Below, in pieces: positions 45,101-53,925 of a stretch of DNA of 64,000 bases (position 1 is the first letter of the stretch; every line of letters starts with the position of its first letter). The stretch comes from Roseococcus pinisoli. GTDB taxonomy: Bacteria; Pseudomonadota; Alphaproteobacteria; Acetobacterales; Acetobacteraceae. The stretch is from the NCBI RefSeq assembly GCF_018413645.1, contig NZ_JAHCDA010000001.1, positions 496,001-560,000 on the forward strand. Direction: 5' to 3'. The notes beneath the pieces are model-generated. The model had not been told where the DNA came from. It did not search any database and worked only from the letters and a program-made list of their open reading frames with translations. The translations under genes and the position numbers were made by a program.

Positions 45101-45718
45101 ATGTCTGATATTCCCCACACCGCGATCGAAGCGATCCGCGCCGCTGGGCGGCGCATGGACTCGCTCGGCTGGGTCCCGGCCACGGCGGGGAACATCTCCG
45201 TGCGCCTTCCGGGTGACCGCGTCGCCATTACCCGCTCCGGCTTTCACAAAGGCTTCATCCCCGAGGACGGGGTGATGGCCGTGGACCTCGACGGGCGGCC
45301 GGAAGACGGCAGCCTGCGCCCTTCCGCCGAGACGGGCCTCCACTGCGGGATCTATCGCCGCTTTCCGAAGGCCGGCGCCGCCCTGCATGGGCATTCCGTG
45401 CCGGCGACGGTCCTGTCACGCCTGGCGGGGAATTCGATTTCCCTCGCCGGATATGAATTATTGAAGGCATTTCCCGGCCTTCCGACCCATGAGGCGGCGA
45501 TCCAGCTGCCGATTTTCGACAATGACCAGGATATCCGCCGGCTTCAGACGCGCGTGACGCAAGCCTGGGATGCCGCGCCCGATGCGCCTCCGGGCTACCT
45601 CATCCGCGGCCATGGACTATATGTCTGGGCCGACGACATGCCCGGCGCGATCATGCGCCTGGAAGCGTTGGAATTCATGCTCGCCTGCGAGCTGGAGACA
45701 CGGAGACTGCGCCCATGA
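45101..45718 (+). CDS. mtnB: methylthioribulose-1-phosphate dehydratase
   Basis: A 205-residue class II aldolase-fold enzyme of the methionine salvage pathway, converting methylthioribulose 1-phosphate to the diketo compound. The family opening GWVPATAGNISVRL, the acidic residue in SAETGLH, and zinc ligands in LHGHS and RGHGLYVW are present. Its stop overlaps the mtnD start by four bases. Confidence 0.92.
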   Translation: MSDIPHTAIEAIRAAGRRMDSLGWVPATAGNISVRLPGDRVAITRSGFHKGFIPEDGVMAVDLDGRPEDGSLRPSAETGLHCGIYRRFPKAGAALHGHSVPATVLSRLAGNSISLAGYELLKAFPGLPTHEAAIQLPIFDNDQDIRRLQTRVTQAWDAAPDAPPGYLIRGHGLYVWADDMPGAIMRLEALEFMLACELETRRLRP

Positions 45719-46254
45719 GCCGCCTGACCATCTGGGATGCCGCCACGCAGAAGGAACTCCTCCGGACCGAGGAGCCGACGGAGATCGCCGCGGCGCTGAA
45801 GCCGATCGGCGTGCGCTTCGAGCGCTGGCCCGCCGCCGACCTCCCCGCCGGTGCGGAGGCCGAGGTCGTGCTCGCCGCCTATCGCCCGCAGCTCGACGCC
45901 TTCCTCAAGGAAGCCAAGGCCGGCACGGCGGACGTCATCCGCCTGACGGCGGACAGCCCGCAGAAGGACGCCATCCGCCAGAAGTTTCTGTCGGAGCACA
46001 TCCATACCGAGGACGAGGTCCGCTTCTTCCATGAAGGCGCGGGCAACTTCGTGATGCATGTCGACGGCAAGGTCTATGACGCGCATTGCACGCGGGGCGA
46101 CCTGATCTCCGTCCCGGCCAATACGAAGCATTGGTTCGACAGCGGCGAGCACCCGCATGTGACCGCCCTGCGCGTCTTCACCGACACCACGGGCTGGACG
46201 CCGCACTACACCGGCACCGACATGGCCGAGAAATTCCCTGTCGTGGTCGGATAG
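45715..46254 (+). CDS. mtnD: acireductone dioxygenase
   Basis: A 179-residue cupin dioxygenase of methionine salvage. It oxidises acireductone to the methionine keto-acid precursor and formate with iron, or off-pathway products with nickel. Metal ligands are conserved in EHIHTEDEVRF (His, His, Glu) and in NTKHWFDSG (third His). It is overlapped by mtnB upstream and followed after one base by mtnC. Confidence 0.93.
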   Translation: MSRLTIWDAATQKELLRTEEPTEIAAALKPIGVRFERWPAADLPAGAEAEVVLAAYRPQLDAFLKEAKAGTADVIRLTADSPQKDAIRQKFLSEHIHTEDEVRFFHEGAGNFVMHVDGKVYDAHCTRGDLISVPANTKHWFDSGEHPHVTALRVFTDTTGWTPHYTGTDMAEKFPVVVG

Positions 46255-46255
46255 C

Positions 46256-46987
46256 GTGCGGTCCTCGCAGGCCGGCATCGCCGGGGACGCGAATCGCACG
46301 CCTGGCCTGGGTGCGGCGGGCGGGATCACGCATGTCCTGACGGACATCGAGGGGACCACCACCGCCATCGCCTTCGTCCATCGCAGCCTCTTCCCCTACG
46401 CGGCCTCCGCGCTCGAGGGGTTCCTGGCGCGGCATGGGGAGGAGGCGGAAGTGGCCGCGGTGCTGGCCGAGGTGCCGGGCGAGGACAAGCTCGCGCAGCT
46501 GCGCGCCTGGATGGCGGCGGACGCCAAGGTCACCCCGCTGAAGGCGCTGCAGGGCCTGATCTGGCGCGAGGGCTACAAGGCCGGCGAGCTGAAGGGCCAT
46601 CTCTGGCCGGACGTGCCCGGCGCCCTGCGCGACTGGAAGGAACGCGGCCTTCACCTCGCGATCTACTCCTCGGGCAGCGAGGAGGCGCAGCGCCTGCTGG
46701 TGCGCCATTCCGAGGCGGGCGACCTGGAGCCCCTCTTCGAGGGCTTCTTCGACACCCGCATGGGCATGAAGCGCGAGGCGGCGAGCTACGCGAACATCGC
46801 CCGGGCCTGGGGCGCCGATCCGGCGAGGATCCTCTTCCTCTCGGACATCGCCGAGGAGCTGGACGCCGCCCGGCAGGCCGGCCTCGCGACCTGCCAGCTC
46901 GTCCGCCCCGAGGACGGGACCAAGCCGTCGGGCCGACATCCCGAGGCCGCCGATTTCCTGGATGTGACAACACGCCTGTCCGCGTGA
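46256..46987 (+). CDS. mtnC: acireductone synthase (enolase-phosphatase E1)
   Basis: A 243-residue HAD-family enzyme that enolises and dephosphorylates the diketo intermediate of methionine salvage. The HAD nucleophile motif is VLTDIEGTTT near residue 29, with IYSSGSEEAQ and LFLSDIAEELDAA as later motifs. The start is a GTG one base after the mtnD stop. It completes a compact mtnB-mtnD-mtnC operon; mtnA and mtnP are not in this window. Confidence 0.92.
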   Translation: MRSSQAGIAGDANRTPGLGAAGGITHVLTDIEGTTTAIAFVHRSLFPYAASALEGFLARHGEEAEVAAVLAEVPGEDKLAQLRAWMAADAKVTPLKALQGLIWREGYKAGELKGHLWPDVPGALRDWKERGLHLAIYSSGSEEAQRLLVRHSEAGDLEPLFEGFFDTRMGMKREAASYANIARAWGADPARILFLSDIAEELDAARQAGLATCQLVRPEDGTKPSGRHPEAADFLDVTTRLSA

Positions 46988-47045
46988 TAGGCGCCTGACG
47001 CCGACAAAACCCGAAACCCCCGCCCTCCGCGGAGTACAGCCGCAC

Positions 47046-48026
47046 ATGCTGACGACCTACACCGTCGAGAACGGCCATCTCGCGATGCGGGAGGGCGTGC
47101 GCGAGCCGGAAGCATTGCGCAAGGCCGTCTGGGTCGATCTCATGCAGCCGTCGCGCGACGAGGAAGCGGCCGTGCAGGACGCTCTGCACGTCGAGATCCC
47201 GACCCGCGAGGAGATGCAGGAGATCGAGAGCTCCTCGCGCCTCTATCGCGAGGGCGACACCCTCGTCCTCACCGCCAACTTCCTCTACGGCGTCGAGACG
47301 GGCGAGTTCAGCTCCACGCCGATCTCCTTCGTGCTGACCGGCAATTCCCTGGTGACGGTGCGCTACGCGACGCCCAAGGCCTTCCCGGTCTTCGCCGCGC
47401 GCTGCGCCAAGTCGCCCGGGCTGCTGACGGGCGGCGACGCGGTGATGCTGCACCTCTTCGAGCAGATCGTGGACCGGCTCGCCGATATCCTCGAGCGCAT
47501 CGGCGCCGATATGGACCGGGCGAGCCAGGGCGCCTTCCGCCGCGGCAAGCCGGGCGAGGTGACGCTGGGCGAGCGCGACCTGAAGGAAGCCCTGCTCACG
47601 CTCGGCCAGGTCGGCGAAGTGACGACGCGCGCCTCGGAGACGCTGCTCGGCCTCAACCGCATCCTCACCTTCGTGGGCGCCGAGAAGGCCATGGCCATCC
47701 GCAAGGAGAACCAGGGCGCGATCAAGACGCTGGTGCGCGACGTGCGCTCCCTCGTCGAGCACGCGAACTTCCTGAACAACAAGGCGACCTTCCTGCTGGA
47801 CGCCGTGCTCGGCATCATCAACGTCGAGCAGACGAACATCATCAAGACCTTCACCGTGGTGAGCGTCGCGCTGATGCCGCCCACGCTGATCGCCAGCATC
47901 TACGGCATGAACTTCGCGCATATGCCGGAGCTGAACTCCACCTTCGGCTATCCGATCGCGCTGGCGCTGATGATCGCGAGCGCGGTCGTGCCGGTCTGGT
48001 ACTTCAAGCGGAAGGGGTGGCTGTAG
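47046..48026 (+). CDS. corA: CorA family magnesium/divalent cation transporter
   Basis: A 326-residue channel protein. A large cytoplasmic N-terminal domain is followed by two C-terminal helices with the signature SIYGMNFAHMPEL (GMN ion-selectivity motif) between them and a basic tail FKRKGWL. It mediates Mg2+ uptake at the inner membrane. It begins 58 bases after mtnC and may be transcribed with it. Confidence 0.93.
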   Translation: MLTTYTVENGHLAMREGVREPEALRKAVWVDLMQPSRDEEAAVQDALHVEIPTREEMQEIESSSRLYREGDTLVLTANFLYGVETGEFSSTPISFVLTGNSLVTVRYATPKAFPVFAARCAKSPGLLTGGDAVMLHLFEQIVDRLADILERIGADMDRASQGAFRRGKPGEVTLGERDLKEALLTLGQVGEVTTRASETLLGLNRILTFVGAEKAMAIRKENQGAIKTLVRDVRSLVEHANFLNNKATFLLDAVLGIINVEQTNIIKTFTVVSVALMPPTLIASIYGMNFAHMPELNSTFGYPIALALMIASAVVPVWYFKRKGWL

Positions 48027-48097
48027 CCGCCGCGCCCGAAGCTATTGACCGGCGGCCGTGCCGCCGGCTTCATCCTCCCGCCTGTCGGGAGACAATC

Positions 48098-49051
48098 ATG
48101 GCCACCACGCATCACGTCGCAGCGACCCCCGAGACCATCCATTGGGGCACCTTCGACGCCAGCTTCACCCCCGTCCTGGAGGTGGAGAGCGGCGACCTCG
48201 TGGTGATGCAGTGCATCTCCGGCCCGCCTGAAGTGCTCGCCGAGGCGGCGAAGCATGGCCTGAAGCCCCGCCCCGAGCTCGCCGCCTATCACGCCAGCAA
48301 GCCGCCTCGCCTCGGCCCGCACATTCTGACCGGCCCCGTCGCCGTGAAGGGCGCCATGCCCGGCGACACGCTGCGCGTGGATATCGAGAAGATCGATCTG
48401 GGCGCCGACTGGGGCTATTGCGGCTTCACGCCCCTCGGCGGCACGCTGCCCGAGGACTTCCCCTATCGCCGCCGCCTGTTCCTGCCCGTCGATCACGAGA
48501 ATCGGACCGGCCACGTGCCGATCGGCCCCGGCATCGACCTGCCGCTGGCGCCCTTCTTCGGCGTGATGGGCGTGGCGCCGCCGGCCGACTGGGGCGGCAT
48601 CTCGACCAAGGAGCCGCGCGCGCATGGCGGCAACCTCGACAACAAGGAAATCGGCGAGGGCGCGACGCTCTTCCTGCCGGTGCATGTGCCGGGCGCCAAC
48701 TTCTCGGCCGGCGACGGGCATGGCGTGCAGGGCGACGGCGAGGTCTGCATCAACGCGCTCGAGATGTGCCTGACGGGCCATTTCCGCCTGACGCTGGAGA
48801 AGGGCACGCAGCTCGCCTATCCGCGCGCCGAGAGCCGGACGCATTTCATCACCATGGGCATGCACGAGGATCTCGACGAGGCGATGAAGAAGGCGCTGCG
48901 GCAGATGATCGCCTTCATCACCAGCCGCAGCAATCTCAGCGCGGCGGATGCCTATCAGTTCTGCTCGCTCGCCGTGGACTTCCACGTGACGCAGACGGTG
49001 AACGGCGAGAAGGGCGTGCACGGGCTGCTCAAGAAGGGCCTGCTCTTCTGA
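48098..49051 (+). CDS. acetamidase/formamidase family protein
   Basis: A 317-residue amidase of the FmdA_AmdA family, which releases ammonia from short aliphatic amides. Motifs include the opening IHWGTFDASFTPVLEVESGD, GPVAVKGAMPGDTLRV, GAGIDLPL-type loop PGIDLPLAPFFGVMG, and HGVQGDGEVCINALE. GGGAGA precedes the ATG at 48098, which is preferred over an in-frame codon overlapping corA. Confidence 0.88.
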   Translation: MATTHHVAATPETIHWGTFDASFTPVLEVESGDLVVMQCISGPPEVLAEAAKHGLKPRPELAAYHASKPPRLGPHILTGPVAVKGAMPGDTLRVDIEKIDLGADWGYCGFTPLGGTLPEDFPYRRRLFLPVDHENRTGHVPIGPGIDLPLAPFFGVMGVAPPADWGGISTKEPRAHGGNLDNKEIGEGATLFLPVHVPGANFSAGDGHGVQGDGEVCINALEMCLTGHFRLTLEKGTQLAYPRAESRTHFITMGMHEDLDEAMKKALRQMIAFITSRSNLSAADAYQFCSLAVDFHVTQTVNGEKGVHGLLKKGLLF

Positions 49052-49069
49052 TCCTCACCCGCATGAAAA

Positions 49070-49097
49070 GGCCTCCGGCAGCACGCTGCCGGAGGCC
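49070..49097. terminator. strong bidirectional terminator
   Basis: GGCCTCCGGCAGC (49070-49082) pairs perfectly over 13 bases with GCTGCCGGAGGCC (49085-49097) around an AC loop, flanked by AAAA on the left and CTTCT on the right. It separates the acetamidase gene from the convergent binding-protein gene. Confidence 0.78.
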
Positions 49098-49127
49098 CTT
49101 CTGACGCGTATCCGTGCGGCTCGGAGA

Positions 49128-50156
49128 CTACCGCATGGGCAGGGCGTACATCAGCCCGCCATTGGTCCAGAGGTTGTTCTGCGCGCGCGCCAGGCCGACC
49201 GGCGTGCGTTCTCCCATGGTGCGCTCGTAGAGCTCGCCGTAATTGCCGATCGCGCGCACCGCGTTGTAGGCCCAGGCCGGATCCAGCTTGATCGACTGCC
49301 CCAGCTCCGGCGTGGCACCCAGCAGGCGACGGACATTGGCGTTGGTGCTCGTGCGACGCATCTCTTCCGCATTCTGCGAGGTGACGCCCAGCTCCTCCGC
49401 CTCGATCAGCGCGTAGGTGTACCAGCGCACGAGGTCGAACCACTCGTCGTCGCCGCGGCGGATATAGGCGCCGTAGGGCTCCTTGCTGAAGCGCTCCGGC
49501 AGGATGGTCCAGTCGCCCGGCGTCTGCATCGTCGAGCGCGTCGCCGCGAGCTGCGAGGCATCGGTACCAAAGGCGTCGCAGCGGCCGGCCTGCAGCGCGC
49601 CGGCCGCCTGGTCCGTGCGCTCGAAGACGACGGGGGTGAAGGGCACGTTGATGCTGCGGAAGTAGTCCGCCGTGACCTGCTCGTTGGTCGTGCCCTGGAT
49701 CAGGCAGATGGTCGCACCGTTCAGCTCGCGCACCTGGCGCACATTCAGGGTGTTGCGCACCATGAAGCCGTGGCCGTCATAGAAGTAGGTGACGGCGTGG
49801 CGCAGACCGAGGGTCGTGTCGCGCAGCATGGTCTGCGTGCTGCCGCGGATGAGCACGTCGATCTCACCCGAGCCCAGCGCCGTGAAGCGCGTGGAGGCCG
49901 TCAGCGGGATGAAGCGCACCTTGTTGACGTCGTTGAAGATGGCGGCCGCGAGGCCGCGGCAGAGATCTACCTCGAGGCCCTGATAGACGCCGCGGCTGTC
50001 GGGCAGCGACATGCCGGCATTGCCGGTATGGACGCCGCAGGCGAGCGTGCCGCGCTGCCTGATCTGGTCGAGGGTCGGCCCCGCCTGGGCGGCGCCTCCC
50101 ACCACGCTGACGATCGCGGCCGCGAGGGCGACGCGAAGGGTTGCTTGCCATGCCAT
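49128..50156 (-). CDS. amino-acid ABC transporter substrate-binding protein (AapJ-like), copy 1
   Basis: A 342-residue periplasmic receptor of the general L-amino-acid (AapJ) group. A signal peptide ends near GGAAQA. Family motifs include RGTLACGVHTGNAGMSLPD, VDLCRGLAAAIFND and ERFSKEPYGAYIRRGDDEW. It is one of three tandem paralogues; by eye its last ~217 residues differ from copy 2 at only about 16 positions. No permease or ATPase gene accompanies it. Confidence 0.9.
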   Translation of the reverse strand: MAWQATLRVALAAAIVSVVGGAAQAGPTLDQIRQRGTLACGVHTGNAGMSLPDSRGVYQGLEVDLCRGLAAAIFNDVNKVRFIPLTASTRFTALGSGEIDVLIRGSTQTMLRDTTLGLRHAVTYFYDGHGFMVRNTLNVRQVRELNGATICLIQGTTNEQVTADYFRSINVPFTPVVFERTDQAAGALQAGRCDAFGTDASQLAATRSTMQTPGDWTILPERFSKEPYGAYIRRGDDEWFDLVRWYTYALIEAEELGVTSQNAEEMRRTSTNANVRRLLGATPELGQSIKLDPAWAYNAVRAIGNYGELYERTMGERTPVGLARAQNNLWTNGGLMYALPMR

Positions 50157-50257
50157 TGTTACGATTCCCGACCCCAGTGTTGTTGGGCGAATGGTCCGCG
50201 CAGCGTCGGACGGTTGTCAACTTACCGATAGGCGATGGCGTGGCCGCGCCCGTACGG

Positions 50258-50284
50258 GCGGCCGGTGGCCAGGCCACCGGCCGC
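50258..50284 (-). terminator. hairpin after copy 2 of the binding-protein array
   Basis: GCGGCCGGTGGCC (50258-50270) is an inverted repeat of GGCCACCGGCCGC (50272-50284), immediately past the copy 2 stop on the minus strand. It would limit transcription into copy 1. Confidence 0.55.
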
Positions 50285-50290
50285 GATCCC

Positions 50291-51319
50291 TCACCGCATG
50301 GGCAGGGCGTACATCAGCCCGCCATTGGTCCAGAGGTTGTTCTGGCCGCGCGGCAGGCCGACCGGCGTGCGTTCGCCCATCGTGCGCTCGTAGAGCTCGC
50401 CGTAATTGCCGATGGCGCGGATCGCGTTGTAGGCCCAGGCCGCATCCAGCTTGATCGACTGCCCCAGCTCCGGCGTGGCGCCCAGCAGACGGCGTACATT
50501 GGCGTTGTTGCTGGTGCGGCGCATCTCCTCCGCATTGGCGGCCGTGATGCCCAGCTCCTCCGCCTCGATCAGCGCGTAGGTGTACCAGCGGATCAGGTCG
50601 AACCACTCGTCGTCGCCGCGGCGGATATAGGCGCCATAGGGCTCCTTGCTGAAGCGCTCCGGCAGGATGGTCCAGTCCGCCGGGCGTTGCATCGTCGAGC
50701 GCACGGCGGCCAGCTGCGAGGCATCGGTGCCGAAGGCGTCGCAACGGCCGGCCTGCAGCGCGATCGCTGCCTGGTCCGTCCGCTCGAAGACGACGGGGGT
50801 GAAGGGCACGTTGACACTGCGGAAGTAATCCGCCGTCACCTGCTCGTTGGTCGTGCCCTGGATCAGGCAGATGGTCGCGCCGTTCAGCTCGCGCACCTGG
50901 CGCACGTTCAGGCTGTTGCGCACGATGAAGCCATGGCCGTCGTAGAAGTAGGGGACGAGGCTCCGCAGGCCGAGCGTCGTGTCGCGCAGCATGGTCATGG
51001 TGCTGGTGCGGAAGAGCACGTCCACCTCGCCCGAGCCCAGCGCCGTGAAGCGCGTGGAGGAGGAGAGCGGAACGAAGCGCACCTTCGAGGCATCGTTGAA
51101 GATGGCGATCGCGAGACCCCGGCAGAGGTCCACATCCAGCCCCTGCCAGACGCCGCGGGCATCCGGCAGCGCGAAGCCCGCCACGCCGGTATTGATGCCG
51201 CAGATGAGTGTGCCGCGCGACCGCACCTGGTCCATGATCGGACCCGCCTGGGCCGCTGTGCCCAATGCCGTGAGGGCAGCCGCAGCGAGGGCCGCGCGAA
51301 AGCGTCCATACCACTTCAT
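50291..51319 (-). CDS. amino-acid ABC transporter substrate-binding protein (AapJ-like), copy 2
   Basis: A 342-residue paralogue of copy 1 with identical length. A signal peptide ends near GTAAQA. The C-terminal two thirds are almost the same as copy 1, while residues 27-125 differ at roughly a quarter of positions. Motifs include RGTLICGINTGVAGFALPD and NGATICLIQGTTNEQVTADY. The ATG at 51317-51319 begins the signal peptide. It is separated from copy 1 by its own hairpin, so the copies may be transcribed separately. Confidence 0.9.
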   Translation of the reverse strand: MKWYGRFRAALAAAALTALGTAAQAGPIMDQVRSRGTLICGINTGVAGFALPDARGVWQGLDVDLCRGLAIAIFNDASKVRFVPLSSSTRFTALGSGEVDVLFRTSTMTMLRDTTLGLRSLVPYFYDGHGFIVRNSLNVRQVRELNGATICLIQGTTNEQVTADYFRSVNVPFTPVVFERTDQAAIALQAGRCDAFGTDASQLAAVRSTMQRPADWTILPERFSKEPYGAYIRRGDDEWFDLIRWYTYALIEAEELGITAANAEEMRRTSNNANVRRLLGATPELGQSIKLDAAWAYNAIRAIGNYGELYERTMGERTPVGLPRGQNNLWTNGGLMYALPMR

Positions 51320-51476
51320 GAAGTTCACCCCGATCCCTGTTTTTATGACGGGATCGTTGTTCGCCGGCCCTGCGCAAGTCAACAAAAGCCTGCGTCGTCC
51401 ATCAGACCAAAAGCGCGATGGTCTGGGCCTTCTGCTCAGAAGCGGTATCGGTGCGCCGCAAAATTGGGCATTCGTC

Positions 51477-51506
51477 CGTCCCGCGCCGAAGGGTCGGCGC
51501 GGGACG
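51477..51506 (-). terminator. terminator after copy 3 of the binding-protein array
   Basis: CGTCCCGCGCCGA (51477-51489) pairs perfectly over 13 bases with TCGGCGCGGGACG (51494-51506), six bases past the copy 3 stop on the minus strand. Confidence 0.6.
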
Positions 51507-51512
51507 TGTCCT

Positions 51513-52565
51513 TCAGCGGAAGGGCGGGGCGTAGAGCAGGCCGCCGCGCGTCCAGAGGTCGTTCTGGCCACGCGGCATGGCCAGCGGCGTGTCGGGGCCG
51601 AGGCTGCGATTGTAGAGCTCGCCGTAATTGCCGATGGCGCGGATCGCGTTGTAGGCCCAGGCCGGGTCGAGCTGCAGCGCCGGCCCGACTTCCGGCACCG
51701 CGCCGAGCAGGCGGCGCACATTGGCGTCCTGCGACGTGCGGCGCCGCTCCTCCGCATTGGCGGCGGTGATGCCCTGCTCCTCCGCCTCGACCAGCGCGAA
51801 GGTGAACCAGCGGGCGATCTCGAACCAGCTCTCGTCGCCGCGCCGCACCACGGCGGTATAGGGCTCCTTGCTGAAGCGCTCCGGCAGGATGACCCAGTCG
51901 TTCGGATTAGGCAGGGCCGAGCGCATGGCCGCGAGGCCCGCCGCGTCGAAGCCGAAGGCATCGCAGCGGCCCGAGCTGAGCGCGGCCAGCACCTGCTCGT
52001 TCTGCTCGAGCAGGAGCGGCGTGAATTGCAGGCCCTTGCTGCGGAAATACTCGGCCGTGATCTGCTCATTGGTCGTGCCGGGGTTGAGGCAGATGGTGGC
52101 GCCAGCCAGGGCGTCCACATTGGCGAGGTTGGCATCGCGCCGCGCCATGAAGCCGTGCCCGTCATAGAAATAGGGCTCGACGAAGCGCAGACCGAGCGTC
52201 GTGTCGCGCATCACCGTCATGGTGCTGGTGAGGAACAGCAGGTCCACCTCCCCGGCGCTCAGCGCGGTGAAGCGGGTGGCGAAGGACAGCGGGACGAAGC
52301 GGACCTTGGTCGCGTCGCCGAAGATGGCGGCGGCAAGGCCCCGGCACAGATCGGCCACCAGGCCGCGATAGGCGCCACGGCTGTCGATAGTGGTGAAGCC
52401 CGGCGTGTTGGCGTTCACGCCGCAGATCAGCGCCCCTCGTGCGCGGATCGCATTCAGCGTCGGCGAGGGCGCGCGAGTCTGCGCCGCCGCCTCCGGGGCG
52501 AGGCCCCAGACGGCCAGGCCGAGCATGAGCGCCGCGAGCGGTGCCCGCAGCCAGGATGTCAGCAT
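51513..52565 (-). CDS. amino-acid ABC transporter substrate-binding protein (AapJ-like), copy 3
   Basis: A 350-residue, more divergent paralogue. The signal peptide MLTSWLRAPLAALMLGLAVW ends near EAAAQ. It keeps the array motifs (RGALICGVNANTPGF, RDTTLGLRFVEPYFYDGHGF, PERFSKEPYTAVVRRGDESW) but differs throughout. GGGGAGA eight bases upstream supports the ATG at 52565. It is divergent from the enolase-superfamily dehydratase gene. Confidence 0.9.
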   Translation of the reverse strand: MLTSWLRAPLAALMLGLAVWGLAPEAAAQTRAPSPTLNAIRARGALICGVNANTPGFTTIDSRGAYRGLVADLCRGLAAAIFGDATKVRFVPLSFATRFTALSAGEVDLLFLTSTMTVMRDTTLGLRFVEPYFYDGHGFMARRDANLANVDALAGATICLNPGTTNEQITAEYFRSKGLQFTPLLLEQNEQVLAALSSGRCDAFGFDAAGLAAMRSALPNPNDWVILPERFSKEPYTAVVRRGDESWFEIARWFTFALVEAEEQGITAANAEERRRTSQDANVRRLLGAVPEVGPALQLDPAWAYNAIRAIGNYGELYNRSLGPDTPLAMPRGQNDLWTRGGLLYAPPFR

Positions 52566-52746
52566 TCGTCGGTCTCCCCATGCCCCGGCGCGCGGACCGG
52601 CCCGTCGGGCCCACCAAGGCTGCGCCCGCGCCCGGCGCCGGATCAAGCATGGAATCGCCGCGCCCCGGACTCGCCAGGCCAGGGGATATGCGCAAGCAAT
52701 AGGGGCAAGAGGCCTGGGGATACCGGGCCCAGCAGGAGGACGCGCC

Positions 52747-53910
52747 TTGAAGATCACGAAGGTCGAGCCGTTGCACGTCGGCCAGTTCATGTACGTGAAG
52801 GTCGAGACGGATGCGGGGATCACCGGCGTCGGCGAGGCCGGGATCTGGGGCCATATCCAGGCGGCGGCGACCGCGATCAGCCGCTTCGGCGAATACCTTG
52901 TCGGCAAGCGCGCCGAGGATATCGAGCACCACTGGAACGTCATGCATCGCTTCAGCTACTTCCAGGGGCTGGCGATCAACGCGGCGATCTCGGCCATCGA
53001 CATCGCGCTCTGGGACATCAAGGGCCAGGCGCTGGGCGTGCCGATCTACGAGCTGCTCGGCGGGCCGGCGCGCAAGAAGGCGCGCATCTACGGCCACATC
53101 TACGAGAAGACGATCGAGCTGATGCTGGAGGAATGCCAGCGCAAGATGGAGGCCGGCTTCAACGCCTTCGGCCATCTCAACCCCTTCCTCGACGAGGGGC
53201 ATGACCAGATCTACTTCAAGACCCACGTGAAGAAGATGCGCGACGCCATCGACAACACGCGCCGCATGCGCGAGGTCGTGGGCGACCGCGTGGACCTGCT
53301 CATCGAGGTGCATCGCCGGCTGACGGTGGCCGAGGCCGTCGTCTTCTCGCGCGGGATCGAGGAATTCCACCCGATGTTCATCGAGGACCCGATCCGCCCC
53401 GAAGGGCCGGACGCCATGGCCCGTGTCGCGGAGAAGACGCATGTGCCCATCGCGACGGGCGAACGCTTCTCGACCATCTACGAGTTCCAGGCCCTGATGG
53501 CGCGCGGCGGCGTGGAATATGCGCGCGTGGACCTCTGCCTCTGCGGCGGCATCACCGGCGGCAAGAAGGTCGCGGCGATCGCCGAGGCGCACCAGGTGCA
53601 GGTGGTGCCGCACAACCCGCTCTCGCCCATCGGGCTCGCGGCCTGCCTGCAGCTCGCGGCGGCGGTGCCGAACTTCGCGATCCAGGAATACGCCACGGGC
53701 TTCGAATCAGGCCGCTTCACCTCGACCATGAAGCATCTCGGCCACGACGTGGTGGACGAGGTACCGGCGGTGATGAACGGCTTCGTGGACATCCCCTCGC
53801 GGCCGGGCCTCGGCATGGCGCTGCTGCCGGATGCGCAGAAGATCCGGCCGCCGGTGGTGAAGCCGATCAGCATGCGGCCGCATTTCGACGGCTTCGTCGT
53901 GGATCAGTAA
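52747..53910 (+). CDS. mandelate racemase/muconate lactonizing enzyme family dehydratase
   Basis: A 387-residue enolase-superfamily enzyme of the galactonate-dehydratase-like group. The start is a TTG preceded by AGGAGG with good spacing; no ATG fits. An N-terminal capping domain is followed by a barrel with metal ligands in LLIEVHRRL, FIEDPIRPE and ATGERFS, and an active-site His in VVPHNPLSPIG. It probably dehydrates an acid sugar. It is divergent from binding-protein copy 3 across 181 bases. Confidence 0.87.
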   Translation: MKITKVEPLHVGQFMYVKVETDAGITGVGEAGIWGHIQAAATAISRFGEYLVGKRAEDIEHHWNVMHRFSYFQGLAINAAISAIDIALWDIKGQALGVPIYELLGGPARKKARIYGHIYEKTIELMLEECQRKMEAGFNAFGHLNPFLDEGHDQIYFKTHVKKMRDAIDNTRRMREVVGDRVDLLIEVHRRLTVAEAVVFSRGIEEFHPMFIEDPIRPEGPDAMARVAEKTHVPIATGERFSTIYEFQALMARGGVEYARVDLCLCGGITGGKKVAAIAEAHQVQVVPHNPLSPIGLAACLQLAAAVPNFAIQEYATGFESGRFTSTMKHLGHDVVDEVPAVMNGFVDIPSRPGLGMALLPDAQKIRPPVVKPISMRPHFDGFVVDQ

Positions 53911-53925
53911 TCCGCCGCAGCGGCG

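Noticed and set aside
50291-52165. Possible 624-residue fusion of binding-protein copy 2 with upstream sequence
   Set aside because: The upstream part is an out-of-frame reading of copy 3; the true start with a signal peptide is at 51319.
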